Below are positions 16,882 through 25,021 of a stretch of DNA of 64,000 nt, piece after piece. Source of the DNA: Streptomyces lydicus (GTDB taxonomy: Bacteria > Actinomycetota > Actinomycetes > Streptomycetales > Streptomycetaceae); NCBI RefSeq assembly GCF_000717345.1, contig NZ_JNZA01000017.1, forward strand, positions 86,733 to 150,732, read 5' to 3'. Both the position numbers and the translations under genes were made by a program. Under the pieces are notes generated by a model. The model was given only the letters and a program-made list of their open reading frames with translations. It made no database searches and was not told where the DNA came from. The first letter of the stretch is position 1; every line of letters starts with the position of its first letter.

Positions 16882-17652
16882 ATGACCGAGCAGGACAGCG
16901 GGCTCCCCGAGCTCTCCGGCAAGGTGGCGCTGGTCACCGGTGCCAGCCGCGGCATCGGCTACGGCATCGCGGAGGCCCTGATCGCCCGCGGTGACCGGGT
17001 CGTCATCACCGGCCGCAACGAGGACGCCCTCAAGGAGGCCGCCGAGAAGCTGGGCGCCGACCGGGTGCTCGCCGTCGCCGGCAAGGCGCACGACGAGGCC
17101 CACCAGGCCGTCGCCGTCGAGCGCGCGATGGAGACCTTCGGACGGGTCGACTACCTCGTCAACAACGCCGGTACCAACCCGGTGTTCGGGCCGATCGCCG
17201 ACCTCGACCTCAACGTCGCGCGCAAGGTGTTCGAGACCAACGTCGTCTCCGCGCTCGGCTTCGCGCAGCGCACCTGGCACGCCTGGCAGAAGGAGAACGG
17301 CGGCGCGATCGTCAACATCGCCTCGATCGCCGGCCTCAACGCCTCGCCGTTCATCGGCGCGTACGGCATGAGCAAGGCCGCGATGGTGAACCTGACGATG
17401 CAGCTCGCCCACGAGTTCGCGCCTCTCGTGCGGGTCAACTCCATCGCACCCGCGGTGATCAAGACCAAGTTCGCCGCGGCGCTGTACGAGAACCGTGAGG
17501 AGGAGGCGGCGGCCGGCTACCCGATGGCGCGGCTCGGCGTCCCGGCGGACATCGGCGGGGCCACGGCCTTCCTGCTGTCCGACGCCTCCGGCTGGATCAC
17601 CGGCCAGACGCTCGTCGTGGACGGCGGCCTGTTCCTCAACGCCGGGGTCTGA
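16882..17652 (+). CDS. SDR family oxidoreductase (second gene of the pair)
   Basis: 256 residues, FabG-like. TGASRGIGYGIAEALIARGD, ITGRNED, NNAGTNPVFGPI, NIASIAGLNASP, YGMSKAAMVN, APAVIKTKFA and DASGWITGQTLVVDGG are visible. The motif set with NPVFGPI and an uncommon VRVNSIAPAVIKT loop differs from the upstream FabG, so the substrates probably differ too. ATG 16882 follows CCAGGAGT. Co-transcribed with the preceding gene (29-bp gap). Confidence 0.85.
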   Translation: MTEQDSGLPELSGKVALVTGASRGIGYGIAEALIARGDRVVITGRNEDALKEAAEKLGADRVLAVAGKAHDEAHQAVAVERAMETFGRVDYLVNNAGTNPVFGPIADLDLNVARKVFETNVVSALGFAQRTWHAWQKENGGAIVNIASIAGLNASPFIGAYGMSKAAMVNLTMQLAHEFAPLVRVNSIAPAVIKTKFAAALYENREEEAAAGYPMARLGVPADIGGATAFLLSDASGWITGQTLVVDGGLFLNAGV

Positions 17653-17852
17653 GCCCAGAGGCGGAGCGTGTGAGGGTGCCGGTCCCGGTGGGGGCCGGCA
17701 CCTTCCTCGTCAGGCGCCGTACGCCGCACCCGCTCGGCTGTGCGAGGCTGAGGGGGGCCGGGTCCGTACGGGAGACCGGCCGTGGACGGCGTTGTCAGTG
17801 GTCGCCGGTAGGTTCGAGGACAAGAACGCAACACACACCGGAGGTTGTTGAC

Positions 17853-18533
17853 GTGGTGACCGACATGCTGCCCGCATCCTGGCGCGGGGTACTCGGCGAG
17901 GAGTTGGACAAGCCCTACTTCAAGGAGCTGATCGACTTCGTCGAGGAGGAGCGGGCCAACGGTCCGGTCTACCCGCCCCGCGATCAGGTCTTCGCGGCGC
18001 TGGAGGCGACCCCCTACGACCAGGTGAAGGTGCTCATCCTCGGCCAGGACCCGTACCACGGCGCCGGGCAGGGCCACGGCCTGTGCTTCTCGGTGCAGCC
18101 CGGCGTCAAAACGCCGCCGTCGCTGCGGAACATCTACAAGGAGATGCAGGCGGAGCTCGGCCACCCGGTCCCGGACAACGGCTATCTGATGCCCTGGGCC
18201 CAGCAGGGCGTGCTGCTGCTGAACGCCGTTCTGACCGTCCGCGAGGCCGAGGCCAATTCGCACAAGGGCAAGGGATGGGAGAAGGTCACCGACGCGGTGA
18301 TCCGTGCCGTGGCCTCCCGGCCCGACCCGGCGGTCTTCGTGCTGTGGGGGAACTACGCCAAGAAGAAGCTGCCGCTGATCGACGAGGAGCGGCACGCCGT
18401 GGTGCAGGGCGCGCACCCCTCCCCGCTGTCGGCGAAGAAGTTCTTCGGCTCCCGCCCGTTCACCCAGATCAACGCGGCGATCGCCGCGCAGGGCCACACC
18501 CCGATCGACTGGCGCATCCCGGACCTGGGCTGA
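17853..18533 (+). CDS. ung: Uracil-DNA glycosylase, family 1
   Basis: 226 residues. The water-activating loop GQDPYHG (Asp66), the uracil pocket and minor-groove loop HPSPLS (His188), and LLLNAVLTVR are all conserved. It removes uracil from DNA (from cytosine deamination or dUTP misincorporation) as the first step of base-excision repair. GTG 17853 lies 8 nt after GGAGG; a second GTG (17856) and ATG (17865) are internal alternatives. The ~200 bp upstream is non-coding, so it probably has its own promoter. Confidence 0.93.
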   Translation: MVTDMLPASWRGVLGEELDKPYFKELIDFVEEERANGPVYPPRDQVFAALEATPYDQVKVLILGQDPYHGAGQGHGLCFSVQPGVKTPPSLRNIYKEMQAELGHPVPDNGYLMPWAQQGVLLLNAVLTVREAEANSHKGKGWEKVTDAVIRAVASRPDPAVFVLWGNYAKKKLPLIDEERHAVVQGAHPSPLSAKKFFGSRPFTQINAAIAAQGHTPIDWRIPDLG

Positions 18534-18669
18534 TCCGGGGGCGTGCCGGGCGGCGCCGGACCGTGGTCCGATCGCCCGGCGCGCCGCGCACACCGCGCGA
18601 AGGTTTCCCCGGGCGGTTAGCGTCGGGGGAACGGCAGTGACGGTGGTGAGCGGATACGGGGAGTGCACG

Positions 18670-19206
18670 GTGGTGGACAAGCTGCGGAAGGCCACGTCCG
18701 AGGACGGCGTGCTGACCCGGATCGGCCAGGCGATCATGCTGCATCGCGCCGGCGACCGCGAAGAGGCCCGCAATCGCCTCACGGCGCTGTGGCACGAGAT
18801 CGGGCCGCAGGGAGACGCCTTCCACCGCTGCGCCCTCGCCCACTACATGGCCGACACCCAGGACGACCCCAGGGACGAGCTCGACTGGGACCTGCGGGCC
18901 CTGGAGGCCGCCGAGGGCTTCGTCACCGAGCGCCCCGACAACGCGGCCCCCGGCGCGTCGAGCGTCGCCGACGGCCCCGGCCCGCGGCACCCCCTCGTCG
19001 CCCTCCGGGCGTTCTTCCCCTCGCTGCATCTCAACATCGCCGCCGACTACGCCGCCCTCGACCGGCCGGCCGACGCGCACGCCCAGCTGCGGCGGGCCCG
19101 GGCGTCGATCAACGCGCTCGCCGACGGTGAGTACCGCCAGGGGCTGAGGGACGCGATCGAACGGCTGCAGCTGCGGATCGACGGCGCGGCGGGCCGGACG
19201 GCCTAG
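18670..19206 (+). CDS. Hypothetical helical (TPR-like) protein
   Basis: 178 residues, all-alpha, soluble. The segments RIGQAIMLHRAGDREEARNR and LHLNIAADYAALDRPADAHAQ have the pattern of tetratricopeptide helix pairs, and a final helical pair LRDAIERLQLRID closes it. This form is conserved in Streptomyces without a known role. Start is uncertain: GTG 18670 has GGGGAG at 6 nt and begins VVDKLRKAT; GTG 18637 would add 11 residues (alternative). A TAGCGT -10-like hexamer at 18618-18623 suggests its own promoter. Confidence 0.65.
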   Translation: MVDKLRKATSEDGVLTRIGQAIMLHRAGDREEARNRLTALWHEIGPQGDAFHRCALAHYMADTQDDPRDELDWDLRALEAAEGFVTERPDNAAPGASSVADGPGPRHPLVALRAFFPSLHLNIAADYAALDRPADAHAQLRRARASINALADGEYRQGLRDAIERLQLRIDGAAGRTA

Positions 19207-19245
19207 AGGAGGACGGCCGGCGCCGCGTGTGCGGAGCGGGCCGGC

Positions 19246-19265
19246 CCGGCGGTGTGTACCGCCGG
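19246..19265. terminator. Hairpin, 8-bp stem, GTGT loop
   Basis: CCGGCGGT (19246-19253) pairs with ACCGCCGG (19258-19265), between the convergent TPR-like and VOC genes. An 18-bp-period direct repeat (CCAGGACGCGGCG at 19271 and 19289) follows. Confidence 0.55.
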
Positions 19266-19333
19266 ACGGGCCAGGACGCGGCGGCCCGCCAGGACGCGGC
19301 GACCTGCCCCGCGGCCCTCACCGGCACCGGCGG

Positions 19334-19729
19334 TCAGGCGAGGCCGTGGCCTTCGCTCGCGGCCAGCACGAAGGGGTGCCCCGCGGGATCCGAATAGCGC
19401 CGGATGTCGTGGCGCCCGCCGTTGTCCCGGGTCTCCAGAGGACGGGCGCCGAGGTCGATCGCCTCCCGCTCCGCCTCGTCCATGTCGTCCTGCGGGACGA
19501 GGAAGTGCAGATGGGCCTGTTGTGAGGTGTCCGGGCGCGGCCAGCTCGGCGGCGCGGCGCCGCGGTCCCGCCGGATGGCGAGGCGTACGCCTGAGGGCTC
19601 GACGACTTCGACGTAGTCGGGATTGCTGCCGACCCGCGCCTCACCGCCGAGGAAGCGGGCGTAGAAGTCGGCCAGTTCCAGTGGTTCGGCGGCGTCCAGC
19701 ACCACCACACTCGCCTTGGCGACGGCCAT
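19334..19729 (-). CDS. VOC/glyoxalase-fold protein
   Basis: 131 residues with two beta-alpha-beta-beta-beta units: VVVLDAAEPLELADFYARFL in the first, HLHFLVPQDDMDEAEREAID and YSDPAGHPFVLA in the second. Most actinobacterial proteins of this short form are annotated 'VOC family' and the substrate is not predictable; possibilities include metal-dependent lyase or dioxygenase chemistry or drug binding. ATG 19729 has GGAGGGAGGGG upstream. It follows the TetR gene on the same strand by 39 bp and may be co-transcribed. Confidence 0.75.
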   Translation of the reverse strand: MAVAKASVVVLDAAEPLELADFYARFLGGEARVGSNPDYVEVVEPSGVRLAIRRDRGAAPPSWPRPDTSQQAHLHFLVPQDDMDEAEREAIDLGARPLETRDNGGRHDIRRYSDPAGHPFVLAASEGHGLA

Positions 19730-19768
19730 CCGGGACCCCTCCCTCCAGGGCGGGCCACGCACCCGCCG

Positions 19769-20479
19769 TTACTCCCCGGCTACCCCGGTCCGGCCCCGCG
19801 ACGCACCGGCGCCCGGGAGCATCCCGGCCAGCAGTTCGGCGCAGGAGGTGCGCAGCGCCGCGCGGGTCGGGACGGCCGCGTGGAACTGGCCCGCCGTGCA
19901 GGAGAAGAGCACCCCGTCGCACCAGGCGACCACGGAGAGCGCGTGCCGCTCCGGCGCCGCGGAGCCGGCCGCCGCCAGCATCGCCACCACCGGCTCCCTG
20001 AAGGCCCGGCCCGCCCGGTCGTAGACCTCCCGCAACGCGGGCCTGCGGGTGGCTTCCAGGGCCAGCTCGTAGCGGGCGAGGAGCAGCTCGCGGTGGTGGG
20101 TGAGGTAGCGGTGCAGGGCGAGGGAGAGCGCCTCGGCGAGCGCCGGCACCTCCGCGCCGCCGGCCGCGGCCCCGGCCCCGGATGCGGCTCCCGCCCCGGC
20201 TTCCGCCCCCGACGGCCGGTCGCGCTGCGGCCGCGGCAGCTCGTCCGGTGTCAGCACCGCCGCCTCCCGCTCGGCCAGCCGCCCCACCGCCGCCTCCAGC
20301 AGGGCGGCGCGGGTGCGCGCCAGATTCGAGGTGGAGCCCTGCGGCAGCCCGGCGGCCTCGTCGACGGCCCGGTGGGTCAGTCCGCGCATCCCACGCTCGG
20401 CGAGCAGGCGCAGCGCGGTGTCGGCGATCAGCTGCGGGCGAGAGGCGGCAGACGGGGCGTGGTCGTCGCGGGCGTTCAT
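19769..20479 (-). CDS. TetR family transcriptional regulator
   Basis: 236 residues. The N-terminal helix-turn-helix is IADTALRLLAERGMRGLTHRA then VDEAAGLPQGSTSNLARTRAA. A Gly/Ala-rich insertion (about 87-112) precedes the ligand-binding helices (ALHRYLTHHRELLLARYELA, FREPVVAMLAAAG, WCDGVLFSCTAGQF). It is divergent from the flavin monooxygenase gene, and two palindromic operators lie between them (20501-20542), so it most likely represses both genes and is released by the monooxygenase's substrate or product. ATG 20479. Confidence 0.85.
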   Translation of the reverse strand: MNARDDHAPSAASRPQLIADTALRLLAERGMRGLTHRAVDEAAGLPQGSTSNLARTRAALLEAAVGRLAEREAAVLTPDELPRPQRDRPSGAEAGAGAASGAGAAAGGAEVPALAEALSLALHRYLTHHRELLLARYELALEATRRPALREVYDRAGRAFREPVVAMLAAAGSAAPERHALSVVAWCDGVLFSCTAGQFHAAVPTRAALRTSCAELLAGMLPGAGASRGRTGVAGE

Positions 20480-20500
20480 GGGGGCGAGCCTACCGGTCTG

Positions 20501-20542
20501 ACTACAGGTGTAGTCTCACTGCTGTGCGACTACACCTGTAGT
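20501..20542. promoter_or_regulatory. Paired operator sites between TetR and monooxygenase genes
   Basis: Two palindromes of the form ACTACA-NN-TGTAGT: ACTACAGGTGTAGT at 20501-20514 and ACTACACCTGTAGT at 20529-20542, 28 bp centre to centre. They are reverse complements of each other, each with perfect 6-bp half sites. Position and symmetry fit a TetR dimer bound on both sites. Confidence 0.85.
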
Positions 20543-20574
20543 GGCGCAGTGTGGAACGGGAACCGGGAGGCGTC

Positions 20575-21963
20575 ATGCGGCAGCGCACCGCGATCGTGAT
20601 CGGCGGCGGGATCGGCGGGCTCACCGCCGCCCTGGCGCTGGACCGCCGCGGCTGGTCGGTCACCGTGCTGGAGCGCACCGCCGGGCCCGTGCCGGCCTCC
20701 GCCCCCGGAAGCCGGGCGCAGTCCGCGCGCCCGGCGCGCAGCGGCGCGGGCATCGGCCTCGCCCCCAACGCCCAGCGCGCCCTGGACACCCTGGGCCTCG
20801 GCGATGCCGTCCGCGCCATGGCCGCCTGGCAGGGCGCGGGCGAGCTCCGCCTGCCCGGTGGCCGCCGGCTCGCCCGTACGGACAACGCCGCGGCGGTCCG
20901 GCGGTTCGGCGGGCCGGTCATGGTCGCCCACCGCGCGGAACTGCTCGCCCTGCTCGCCGGCCGGCTGCCTGACGGCGCGTTGCGCACCGGGGCCGCGGCG
21001 GAACTGGTCGACCCGGGCGAGCCGGGCCCCGGGGGCCGGCCCGCACGCGTCCGGATCGCCGCCGCCGCGGACCGGGCCACGGGCACGGACGGCGCCACCG
21101 CGACGGACGGGACCCGCGCCACGGACGGGGCCACCGCCACGGGAGAGGGGGCCGGCGTCCCGGGCGGCGCGGACGAGGAGCTGACCGCGGACCTCGTCGT
21201 CGGCGCCGACGGCATCCACTCCGCGGTTCGGCGCGCGGTCTTCCCCGGCCACCCCGAACCCCGCTACGCCGGCTTCACCGCCTGGCGGTTCGTCGTGCCG
21301 GCCCCCGACCGCCCCTGCACCGCGCACGAGACCTGGGGCCCCGGCGGCCTGTGGGGCACCGTGCCGCTGCCCGACGGCCGGATCTACGCGTACGCCACCG
21401 CCGCCGTACCGCCCGGCGGCCGGGCCGCCGACGACGAACGGGCCGAACTCCTGCGCCGCTTCGGCACCTGGCACCGCCCCGTTCCGGACCTGATCGCCGC
21501 CGCCGACCCGGCCGCCGTGCTCCGCAACGACGTGCGCGCCGCCGCCGCCCCGCCACCCGCCTTCCACCGGGGCCGGGTCGCCCTGCTCGGCGACGCCGTC
21601 CACCCCATGACGCCGAACCTCGGCCAGGGCGGCTGCCAGGCCATCGAGGACGCCGTCGTGCTGGCGCAGCTGGCCGCACCGGACGCCGATCTCGCCACCG
21701 CGCTCGCGGAGTTCACCCGGCAGCGGCTGCCCCGCACCATGGACGTGGTCCGCCGGGCCGAGCGGATCGGCCGGCTCACCACCTGGCGCTCCCGGCCCGC
21801 CTGCGCGCTGCGCGCCGTCCTGATGGCCGCCACCGCCCGGCTGACCCCGGATCTCGCGCTGCGCGCCCTGGACGGGATCGCCGACTGGCGGCCGGAGGGC
21901 CCCACGTATGCTGCCGGGACGCGGGGCACCAGGACCGCGGCGCAACCCAAGGAGCATGAGTGA
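20575..21963 (+). CDS. FAD-dependent monooxygenase (aromatic hydroxylase type)
   Basis: 462 residues. It has the FAD Rossmann motif VIGGGIGGLTAALALDRRGW, the VGADGIHSAVRR (DG) motif that serves both FAD and NADPH, and LLGDAVHPMTPNLGQGGCQAIED, the GD motif of the group A flavin monooxygenases. A 35-residue low-complexity insert (TGTDGATATDGTRATDGATA) is inserted before the DG motif. Group A enzymes hydroxylate or epoxidise aromatic or polyketide substrates. ATG 20575 follows GGGAGG; GTG 20551 is an alternative. Controlled by the divergent TetR; its 3' end overlaps the next gene by 4 bp. Confidence 0.85.
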   Translation: MRQRTAIVIGGGIGGLTAALALDRRGWSVTVLERTAGPVPASAPGSRAQSARPARSGAGIGLAPNAQRALDTLGLGDAVRAMAAWQGAGELRLPGGRRLARTDNAAAVRRFGGPVMVAHRAELLALLAGRLPDGALRTGAAAELVDPGEPGPGGRPARVRIAAAADRATGTDGATATDGTRATDGATATGEGAGVPGGADEELTADLVVGADGIHSAVRRAVFPGHPEPRYAGFTAWRFVVPAPDRPCTAHETWGPGGLWGTVPLPDGRIYAYATAAVPPGGRAADDERAELLRRFGTWHRPVPDLIAAADPAAVLRNDVRAAAAPPPAFHRGRVALLGDAVHPMTPNLGQGGCQAIEDAVVLAQLAAPDADLATALAEFTRQRLPRTMDVVRRAERIGRLTTWRSRPACALRAVLMAATARLTPDLALRALDGIADWRPEGPTYAAGTRGTRTAAQPKEHE

Positions 21964-22868
21964 AGGTCGGCTGCATCGGACTCGGCGACATCGCCCAGAA
22001 GGCGTACCTCCCCGTACTGGGCACCCAACCGGGCCTGGAACTCCACCTGCACACCCGCACCGCGGCCACCCTCGAACGGGTCGGCGCGGCGCACCACCTG
22101 AGCGGGCGGCAGCTGCACGCCGACCTGGACTCGCTGCTCGCCACGGGCCTGGACGCGGCCTTCGTGCACGCGGCGACCGCGGCGCACCCCGGGATCGTCA
22201 CCCGGCTGCTCGAGGCCGGCGTACCGACCTACGTCGACAAGCCGCTCTCCTACGACCTGGCCGAGTCCCGGCGGATCGTCGGGCTCGCCGAGGAGCGGGG
22301 CGTGGGCCTGACCGTCGGCTTCAACCGCCGCTACGCGCCCGCCTACGCCCAGTGCCGCGAGCACCCCCGCGAGCTGATCCTGATGCAGAAGAACCGCGTC
22401 GGACTGCCCGAGGACCCGCGCACGCTGGTGCTCGACGACTTCATCCATGTCGTCGACACCCTGCGGTTCCTCGTTCCCGGCGAGGTCGACCACATCGACG
22501 TCCGGGCCAGGATCCGCGACGGGCTGATGCAGCACGTGGTGCTGCAGCTGTCCGGTGACGGCTTCACCGCCGTCGGCACCATGAACCGCCTCAGCGGCTC
22601 GGCGGAGGAACTCCTCGACGTCTCCGGCCAGGACACCAGGCGTCAGGTGGTCAACCTCGCCGAGGTCATCGACCACAAGGGGCAGCCGACCGTCCGGCGG
22701 CGCGGCGACTGGGTGCCGGTGGCCCGGCAGCGCGGCATCGAGCAGATCGTCCTGGCGTTCCTGGACGACGTACGGGCCGGCCGGCAGCCATCCGCGCAGG
22801 ACGCGCTGCGCAGCCACGAACTGTGCGAGCGGGTCATCACCGACGCCCTCGCGCAGGCCGTCCGCTGA
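21960..22868 (+). CDS. Gfo/Idh/MocA family oxidoreductase
   Basis: 302 residues. N-terminal NAD(P)-binding unit KVGCIGLGDIAQKAYLPVL and the catalytic-Lys motif YVDKPLSYDL identify the family. The C-terminal half has LDDFIHVVDTLRFLVPGEVD and a terminal helix. Such enzymes usually oxidise or reduce sugars or inositols, sometimes biliverdin or trans-dihydrodiols. Start GTG 21960 overlaps the monooxygenase stop (GTGA) and follows AAGGAG, so the two are translationally coupled and probably regulated together by the TetR at 20479. The 3' end overlaps the opposing N-acyltransferase gene by 32 bp. Confidence 0.85.
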   Translation: MKVGCIGLGDIAQKAYLPVLGTQPGLELHLHTRTAATLERVGAAHHLSGRQLHADLDSLLATGLDAAFVHAATAAHPGIVTRLLEAGVPTYVDKPLSYDLAESRRIVGLAEERGVGLTVGFNRRYAPAYAQCREHPRELILMQKNRVGLPEDPRTLVLDDFIHVVDTLRFLVPGEVDHIDVRARIRDGLMQHVVLQLSGDGFTAVGTMNRLSGSAEELLDVSGQDTRRQVVNLAEVIDHKGQPTVRRRGDWVPVARQRGIEQIVLAFLDDVRAGRQPSAQDALRSHELCERVITDALAQAVR

Positions 22869-24369
22869 CCGCGCGCAGGCCCGCGCAGGCACCCCAGAGC
22901 ACCAGCGCGCCGATCGCCCCGTACACCGCCCAGTCGCCGAACCGGGCGTACGGGCTGGTGCCCGCGGCCAGCGGCAGGTCGTAGACGGCCGCCGCGCTGC
23001 GGTCGGTGCCGAGCTGCGGGCCGATCCGCTCGCCCCGGGGGCCGTAGACCGCGCTCACGCCGGTGAGCGTGGCGTGCACCATCGGCCGCCAGGTCTCCGC
23101 GGCGCGCAGCGCCCCCAAGGAGGCGTGCTGCTGCGGTGCCCAGCTGTCCTGGAACGTCGAGGTCGAGGACTGGGCAACCAGCACCTGTGCGCCGTCGCGC
23201 GCCAGGTGGCGGCTCATGTCGGGGAAGGCGGTCTCGAAGCACACCAGCGGCCCGATCCGCAGTCCGCCCGCCGAGGCCACCGGCATCACCACCTGGTGGC
23301 TGCCGCGTACCCGGTCGGTGGCGGCCGCCTTGCCGACCTTCGTCGCCCAGCCCAGGACGGACCGCAGCGGTATGTACTCGCCGAACGGCACCAGGCGCAT
23401 CTTGGAGTAGCGGTCGCCGGTCAGCCCGTCCGGCCCCACCAGCACCGCGCTCTTGTAGATGCCGGGGCCGCCGGCGCGCGGCGCGTCGACGTTGACCAGC
23501 AGCTCGGCACCGGTCCGCCGGGAGAGCGCGGCGAGCCGGGCGGCGAGGTCCGGGCGGTCCGCGGGATCGTGGTTGAGGCTGCTCTCGCCCCAGACGATCA
23601 GGCGCACGCCGCGGCCCGCCAGCGTCCGGGTGAGGGCCTCGCTGCGGGCCAGCCGCGCGCCGGGCGTGCCGGTGAAGCCCGGCTGGACGACCGCGACCCG
23701 GACCGTGCCCGCGAGGCGGGGGAGCGGCGCCCAGCACCATGCGGCGGTGACGCCCAGGGCGCACACCAGCAGGCCCGCGACGGCCGGCAGCCGTGCCGCC
23801 GGCGGCGCGATCAGCTCGGCCAGTGCGGTGTTCACCGCCACGATCAGCAGGCTGACCAGCCACACCCCACCGATCGACGCCAGCCGCAGGGCGGGCGGCA
23901 CCTGCCACTGGCTGGCGCCCAGCAGCCCCCAGGGCCCACCCAAGTACTGCCACGAGCGGACCAGTTCGACCATCAGCCAGCCCGCCGGGACGAGCACCAG
24001 CGCGGCGGCACATCTCCCGGCGCCGGGCACCCCTCCGAGGAGGGCCCGCACCAGCAGTCCCCAGGGCGCCCACAGCGCGCCGAGCAGCAGCGCGAGCACC
24101 AGGATGAAGACGTGCAGACTCGGCAGCAGCCAGTGGTGCACGGACAGCATGAACCCGGCCCCGCCCAGCCAGCCGTCCAGCGCCGCCCGCCGGGCGGTGG
24201 GCGCCGACCGCACCAGCAGCAGCCAGGGCACCAGGGCGAAGAAGGCCAGCCACCACCAGGCCGGCGCGGGAAAGGTGAGGGCCGGCACGGCACCGGCGAG
24301 CGCCGCCGCCGCGCCCCGGCCCCACGGGGAGCCGAGCCACCGCGCCGCAGGGGCGGGCGATTGGTCCAT
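22837..24369 (-). CDS. lnt: Apolipoprotein N-acyltransferase
   Basis: 510 residues. The N-terminal ~215 residues form the multi-helix membrane domain (ALAGAVPALTFPAPAWWWLAF, FILVLALLLGALWAPWGLLV and others). Residues ~222-480 form the nitrilase domain with the Glu-Lys-Cys triad: Glu262 in IVWGESSLN, Lys323 in YSKMRLVPFGEY, Cys377 in GPLVCFETAFPD. A last helix (VYGAIGALVLWGACAGLR) returns to the membrane. It transfers the third acyl chain to lipoproteins at the outer membrane face. ATG 24369 follows GGGAGA. It overlaps the 3' end of the convergent oxidoreductase gene by 32 bp. Confidence 0.92.
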   Translation of the reverse strand: MDQSPAPAARWLGSPWGRGAAAALAGAVPALTFPAPAWWWLAFFALVPWLLLVRSAPTARRAALDGWLGGAGFMLSVHHWLLPSLHVFILVLALLLGALWAPWGLLVRALLGGVPGAGRCAAALVLVPAGWLMVELVRSWQYLGGPWGLLGASQWQVPPALRLASIGGVWLVSLLIVAVNTALAELIAPPAARLPAVAGLLVCALGVTAAWCWAPLPRLAGTVRVAVVQPGFTGTPGARLARSEALTRTLAGRGVRLIVWGESSLNHDPADRPDLAARLAALSRRTGAELLVNVDAPRAGGPGIYKSAVLVGPDGLTGDRYSKMRLVPFGEYIPLRSVLGWATKVGKAAATDRVRGSHQVVMPVASAGGLRIGPLVCFETAFPDMSRHLARDGAQVLVAQSSTSTFQDSWAPQQHASLGALRAAETWRPMVHATLTGVSAVYGPRGERIGPQLGTDRSAAAVYDLPLAAGTSPYARFGDWAVYGAIGALVLWGACAGLRAVSGRPARGRR

Positions 24370-24475
24370 ACGGTCTCCCTGGTGTGCCGGGTGCCGCCGG
24401 TCGGACGGCCAGTGTGCGCGGACCGGCCGATCAAGGAAAGGGGGCGTCGCCGGAACGGGGCGGCGCGCCCCGGGC

Positions 24476-24976
24476 TCACTCGCCGGGGGGCCGCACCTCA
24501 CGCCACTTCTCGTGCACGACGACGCCGGTCAGCCGCCAGCCGTCCGTGGTGCGCAGGGCGGTGAAGTCGTAGCGGCCGGCGCAGGTGTAGTTGGGCGCGG
24601 TCGGGCCGCCCTCGGTGTCGGGACCGGACCCGGCGAGCCGCATCGGATTGAGGTAGTCGGCCCGGACGGTGGCCGTGTCGCCCGGGCCTCCGTCCTGCCC
24701 GGACAGGGTGACGCGGCGGTTGACTATCAGGTGCTGCCGCATGGCGAAGTGCTTCAGCATCTCGGCGAGCCAGGCCGCGACCTCCTCCGTACTGCCCTCG
24801 ATCCCGCCCGCGGAGCGGTAGTCCACCCGGCCGTCCGGGGTGAACAGGGCCCGGTAGCCCGCCCAGTCGCCGTCGTCCACGGCGACGGCGTAGCCCGTGA
24901 TCAGGTCGTCGAGGGCGAGGCGGTCCATCACACTGGAGTGTTCCGCGCGCTGCGTCATCTCCTCAGTTTTCGGCAT
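24476..24976 (-). CDS. SnoaL-like (NTF2 fold) protein
   Basis: 166 residues with a cone-shaped alpha+beta barrel: LALDDLITGYAVAVDDGDWA GYRALF-type helix pair, WLAEMLKHFAMRQHLIVNRRV, TVRADYLNP and the C-terminal GRYDFTALRTTDGWRLTGVV strands. The SnoaL-like family includes polyketide cyclases, limonene-epoxide hydrolases and many uncharacterised proteins; the conserved acid/His pairs (Asp near 35, His near 80) suit acid-base chemistry. ATG 24976 directly follows the stem of a strong hairpin (24978-25011); ATG 24958 also lies beside a GAGGAG. The start is therefore uncertain. Confidence 0.75.
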   Translation of the reverse strand: MPKTEEMTQRAEHSSVMDRLALDDLITGYAVAVDDGDWAGYRALFTPDGRVDYRSAGGIEGSTEEVAAWLAEMLKHFAMRQHLIVNRRVTLSGQDGGPGDTATVRADYLNPMRLAGSGPDTEGGPTAPNYTCAGRYDFTALRTTDGWRLTGVVVHEKWREVRPPGE

Positions 24977-24977
24977 G

Positions 24978-25011
24978 CGGAAGGCCCGCGCCAAGGGGCG
25001 GGGGCCTTCCG
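24978..25011. terminator. Strong hairpin between ABC exporter and SnoaL-like genes
   Basis: The arm 24978-24992 pairs with 24997-25011 (15 bp, one mismatch, loop AAGG). It lies 11 bp after the stop of the ABC exporter gene and 2 bp before the next start codon. Confidence 0.75.
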
Positions 25012-25021
25012 GTGCGGTCTT

